From positions 96,496,694 to 96,560,693 of the forward strand of contig CM063507.1 of the NCBI GenBank assembly GCA_032207245.1: DNA of 64,000 bases. Direction: 5' to 3'. Below the pieces are notes generated by a model. That model did no database searches. It was given only the letters and a program-made list of their open reading frames with translations, and was not told the origin of the DNA. Positions within the stretch are counted from its first letter, which is position 1. Each line of letters starts with the position of its first letter. Of the stretch, positions 54,901 to 60,900 are shown piece after piece. Position numbers and translations under genes: made by a program. This DNA is from Pardosa pseudoannulata (lineage: Eukaryota > Arthropoda > Arachnida > Araneae > Lycosidae).

Positions 54901-57900
54901 GCTAATAAACCTTCATCAGTCCAATATAAGTTTTTACCCATCCAGTCCACAGCTAAACCTTCACAATTGTTGACACCTATTAAAAAAAAGAAAGAAAAAA
55001 ATTAGGAAAATTATTGGATAGTTTATCAACTAGTTAGTGTATCATAATCCATCAAAATGTCTAAATGCTATTGCATTAATCTTTTCATGGTGGAATGTTT
55101 CTCCATGTTCGTGTAAATAAAGATGAGTTATTAAGTTAGGTGCTTTGTCCCTTTTGGGCAATTGGTTTGATATTGTTACTTTGTACAACCATAAACAGGA
55201 TAGAAGGAAAAAAAACAAGATTTTTTCAGAGTGGGGTGAAAAATAATACCATGAAAACAAGACTAATAGATTGACAATGAGGGTTTTGATCTGCCCCAAA
55301 GGGCAGTTGAATAGTAGACAGTGGGGAATGAAAGTGCTTGGTACATATTTCAACCAAGCCTTATAAGAATTTGCTCATCTTCACTTAAAAATTAAACCAC
55401 CTGCCCTTTAAAGGCATGTTTGACTTTCACTGTATAATTGCCTACTGTCCGTATTGATGATTTATTAATTTACTTAAATTATTCAATATATCTATATTAA
55501 ATAACACAGCACTTTCCTATGAAGCACTGGCCCATACAGTGCCCTGGATTTTGTTGGCCATTTTATTATGTGAACACCATATAAGCAGCCAGCATTATAC
55601 CCTAGGACAGGCATGCCCAACCCATGGCCCATTTAAAAACTTTTTGTGGCCCAATTGAAGACTTCAACTGTCTATATAGTTTTAGTCATTTTGACTATAT
55701 ACAGTTGAAACATAGAATTTTAATTGTTAATGTTTGCAATAATAAATATCACATTATGTACGTTAAGACTTGATAGAAGTGTCAACTACATTATCCGTTG
55801 ATGTTAACAAAATCTCTAGTAAAATACAAAAACAAATCTCACATTAATTTTAAAATAATACATGTGGTAATGCTTGTGAATAAACTACAATATATATTTA
55901 TGGTTTAAATATAATAATATAATTTTAACCCTCATGATTAGGGAGGAAAGTAAGGTGTTGGGGGTGATTATAAATATAGTTAATGTTTATTGTCATTGTA
56001 GTTATGATACATATATATATATATAACACAACTTTTATGTACAGTCGCAGCTGGCAATGCATATTTCAAGTACTGCACGATAATAAAATATTTTGAATAA
56101 TTTGTTGTTTTATTTTTATATGTGTGGTCTACCTAAGTTCAGTAAATTGTTTTTTGGCCTACCATCCGATTTGGGTTGGACACCCCTGCCCTAGGATAAC
56201 ACAAAGTGGGTCTTCATCATTTAGAAACAAAGACCACACAGAAGACTTCCAGCTTAGCCTGCCAGCTCCAGAAGTATCATTTGGGAGCTTGGAGAACGTT
56301 GTGAGCACAAACCTATTTTACATGCTCCAGCTGCAATTAATAGATACAGCAGAACTTTGGTCAACTTATGCCTCAAATCTATAACTTTTTAGCTACAAGA
56401 TTGCTGCCCTTGCTGACTGAGCTATTGTAGCTCTAGATATTCAAGATTAGATTGTATAGAAAATATATGCTGATTAAAAAATGCATTTGTGCTATGCTTT
56501 TTTAGAGAAATTAGGACACAAAAATCAAAAAACTCTTTTTTTTAGCACTTAAGCATAATTTAGTAACCACTTATTATTATTCATAACAACCACAGATAAC
56601 CTGTAGCAGTTGAAAGGCATGATCTAGGGCAGGGGTGGCCAACTTCTTTATATATAGGATCAACTATTTTTCTTGAATATGTTTCGCAATCTACCTAGTA
56701 AAATCTTAACATTTAATGCATTCAAACATGCGGCTGGTGTACTAATGAGTGATAAGAGTTGGAGAGGGGGGTATTAAACCAACATGATAATTTACTAATA
56801 ATATTTATTAATTGAAAATCTATACATGAAAAAAAAACAGTTGTCAGCACCACAGAATCGTGTAATAATATAAAAATTTATTTTCTACTCTATTAATGAG
56901 AAGTCTAATTCCAATGACATTCTTTATAAACAAACTACTTACTTTAAATTATTCAAAGTTCAAGTCAAAATATGTTTTAGGTAGGTACACAAGTAATTTA
57001 ATAGTAATTTCACAAAATTGTACAGTCAGTAAATAGAACAAATTACTCAAAAACAAATAAACACAAATACTCTATTATATAATTCAAAAAAACATATAGT
57101 CAGAAAAAAGTTCACATTATAGCAATAAAAATAAATTAAAATACTAAATGTAGCTAAAAGTATATAAAATATTAAAAAAAATTAATTTACAATGAAAAAA
57201 ACAGAATTAATAATATTAAAAATAAAAAAAAAACAATGAAAGGCAATTTGGCCAAAAATAAATAAATTGTTATATTATGATTTAGATGAAGGGAATTTAA
57301 AAAAAAAAAAATTTAAAAAATTATAGAATTATGAAAAAATAAATACAAGATAAATATATAATAAAAAAGTTAAAGAAAAATTAAAAAATTTTCTTTAAAT
57401 CTATTAAAAAAGTAAATCCATAATATAAAATAAATGTATTTCAAAACATAATAGGGTATAAATTAAAATTATTAAAATTATAATTTTAAATTATAATTAA
57501 GTAGTAAAAAAAATAAATTTATTGTTATAAAAAATACAAAAAAAAAATATTCTGAAAAAAATAATTAAAATAATATGTGAAAAACATGAAGTAGAAAAAC
57601 AAATCTTGTTTAACACTGCCAGACAAAAAAGTAACATCAAAAAAAAAAAATACGTATTATTACTTCTTTTTAATTATTCAATTCTATGAGCCAAAAAAAA
57701 GCGATCGACGTGTTTGTAATCTAGGTTAAGCAACAAAAAATATTGTTTTTTACCTTTTTCAATGAACACTTCTCTTTTACTTCCATCAATCTTCTGTCGC
57801 TCAATTACAAACCTGCCCACATCGGAATAATAAATATATTGGTTTTGAGCATCATAATCAATGGCTGCAGGTTTCTTCAGTCCAAGTATAGGAACCATCA

Positions 57901-60900
57901 CATCTTCTTGTTTCCCACTGGATTCCATCGATATACCTTTGATGGAACCTGGATGACCTCGAACATATAACAGAAACTGGCCTTGTTTAGCGGCTGCAAG
58001 TTGGACAAAATAAATGTAAGTTATACTTACAAGCAATGTTACTTTGTATAGACAAATATTTGAGAGTGCATACAAATATATTTTTATTTAACCTTTGTAT
58101 CTCAGCAATGTAAGTTCCTAAAGTTTTCTTAGAATGTTAGAAAGCAATTTTCCTTTTTATATAAAACATAAGAATCAAAATTTATTGGTAAAAAAAAAAA
58201 TCTTTTATAACTTTTTTTTTTTTTTAATATTTTTTTCAGTTTGCTTATTAAACAGAATTTAACTTGTTACATCAACAAAAAATTCCATTTATAGGATTGG
58301 CACAGAGAGAATAACAATAAAAATATTGTTTTGCAGGTGACTAATTTTCCAAAAACATTTGCCCTTTTTCCTGACTTTTTCTAGACTTTCTTAAAACATT
58401 TGCTATTTTCCGGCTTTTACCAGATTTTATTTTTTGGGGGGGGCTAATAGATACTCTTACATGTGTAATTTCCAGTCATGTTTATTTTTTTCTAAATTAA
58501 AATAGAGAGCTAAAAATAACTTGCGGTAACCATGCTGATGCGGTAACACAGCATGATGGCCACAAAATCCAGACAAAAATGTGCGTTGATATTTCTCTGA
58601 TATTCCCTGATAATTTTCCAAAATTTCCCTGGTAACCACTCTTTCAAGAAAAATAATTAAATCGCATAAAACAAAAGAGTGTTAGTTTTCCATGTGCAGT
58701 GGATATATTACTGTTGTATTTTTTCCCCCAAGAAATCTAAATCAGCATATATAATAATGATGCAAATAAAAATTATAAAATTTTTCTTAAATTTGAATTG
58801 AGCTGGAAAAATATATAATTATTTTCAAATATATAATAAATAATAATAAATTTTTATTAATTAAAATAAAATAGCATTACTTTAAAATGAAAATACAAAA
58901 TGACCTAAGTTTAAAAGAAAAAACATCAAAACTGTTAAATGAAATAAAAAGCTACTTTTTTTTTAAAACAAATTTGAAAATGGTTTTCTCTGATGCTATA
59001 ATTAGACTGAATATGGAAATTGTAAATAATTTTACCGTTATAAAAAATTTCGAAAGATGGTAAAATTTTGGATAGTACCAAGATTTTTGCAAAATTTTGA
59101 AAAGTACCATATTTCCCTCACATTTTCCAGAATTATTAGGTATCCTGACAATACCCTGATTTCCCTAATGAGTGGCCACTTTGAACAGTGTCTAGTATTC
59201 TTATAAAGCAAATATTTTTTATGCAGAAAATACCACTTAAAATTAATTTAAAAAACTTACACAAAATTTATAATATAATTGATGGAAATTTTAAAATTAA
59301 ATAAAGTGACACAAATAAAAAACTCACCAGCACATTTTTTCCCTTGAGCTTGTAGTTTAAAGCCAGCTTTGCATTTACACTTTGTTATGGGGACACCAAG
59401 CTTGTAAAGAGGTATACAAATATGTTCACAGCCACCATTATTAATTGAACATGGATGTTCAGCAGGAACTATAAAATAATCATAAAATAAGCATTAAAAA
59501 TTTTTAAATTTATTAATTCATTATTCTATAAAAATTACCTCCTTTTATTATTGTGGCAGCTGATCACAAGAGAACCAGAGAGGGTCGGTCATTCTCAGGA
59601 CCCGTGGGGATTTATTCCCCTGAAAAAAAGCAGGAGTTCCAGACACAGAGGGGTTTTGGATTTTTATGTCCCTGTATACATCTGTGTGGAATGCCGGCTA
59701 TCATTGAGGAGTCCAGTCCGCTGACCACTTCCATGCTCTCAGCCCTTCCACCCCCTCTTTTTGTGAGGGGTCTTCCAAGAAGAAGGCAGTTGGTTGTTGG
59801 AGGCTGGAGGGTAAAGAAGGTTGTTTCTCTCTCCCAATGATGTTGTTTTATATCGTGTATATTTTGTATATAGTCAAAGTCTAGGGCTTTAAGCACTTAG
59901 TTTTACTAAACCCCCACAAACACAGAGGTGTATGTATGTTGCGATGTTACAGTATCTGTACCAGTAGTACTCATATTTTAGTTCATGGGTCACACATTTT
60001 GAATATTGTGTTTCAGCTGCAGCACAAATAAAATATAGCATACAAGTTGAATGAAGCTTACTTTGGTTTAAAATGCTACATGAGGGCTAACGAGACCAAT
60101 ACAACAACATATATTTTCTTATTAAATTAAAATACTGAGTAAAAAGACACAGAAGGCATACAGATCGAAAAACTGGAATCACTAAATATAAAGACAACCA
60201 CTTACTCACAAATATGAAAGAAAAACTAGGATGTTCACAAAAACTGTACTCCAATCTTCTCTAATTTTTCTCCAATATTTCCCTGTTAATAACTGTTTTT
60301 CCCTGCTTTATGAATTAAGTAAAATAGCTGCCCTTAAACTACATTTTTTAAAATTATCTAACTAAATTAAAAATTTAAAAGTTTATGAGATAAAATAAAG
60401 CCTTCAATGCTATTATAACCTGCAAACTCTGATACCGAAGAGCAGAGGTCTATGATTCAGCCATCATTCAGCAGTTTCAACTTGAAACCCTTGCTGAATC
60501 TAGCAAAAATAAAATTAAGTGCTTTTTTTTTTGCAACCTTTCATTTGCATCTAGCATATAGAGAAATATGCTTTTTGAGATTAACCAATCCAGTAGAGAT
60601 GTAGTATAGATCATTTTCGCTTGTTTTTCAAAATTTTGGTGAGATTATTATACAGATCAGACTCATAAATTTATTTATCAATTTTTGTGTTTCCATTTTT
60701 AGTTTAAAATTTTTGTAAATTCAATAATGTTTTTTCTTATATTTTTTTGGCTTTTTTTTACTAACTTCTCTTTTATTTTTGGTTATTTGATAACTTTATC
60801 ATCATCAATGGCAAAAAATGTCTCTCTTCCTCAAATCTATATAAAAGCAAATTCCCCTACCCATTCCTCACACACAGACAGTTTTAGAAAAAGTCTAAAC

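Larger units (their letters stand above)
54977..57753. other. intron between exons c and d
   Basis: 2.8-kb intron. It contains an 8-bp-duplication hAT MITE inside an R2 repeat, a second hAT-like left end (CAGGGGTGGCCAAC at about 56631, no partner found) and an extremely A/T-rich stretch at 57100-57660. Confidence 0.75.

Noticed and set aside
58337..59191. Further hAT-like element
   Set aside because: Suggestive internal words and a GAGTGGCCAC end exist, but no matching opposite end or duplication could be found.
59553..59896. Overlapping 95- and 94-codon open frames on both strands
   Set aside because: Both lie in a GC-richer repeat; neither has a recognisable domain, and simultaneous openness on both strands argues against real coding.
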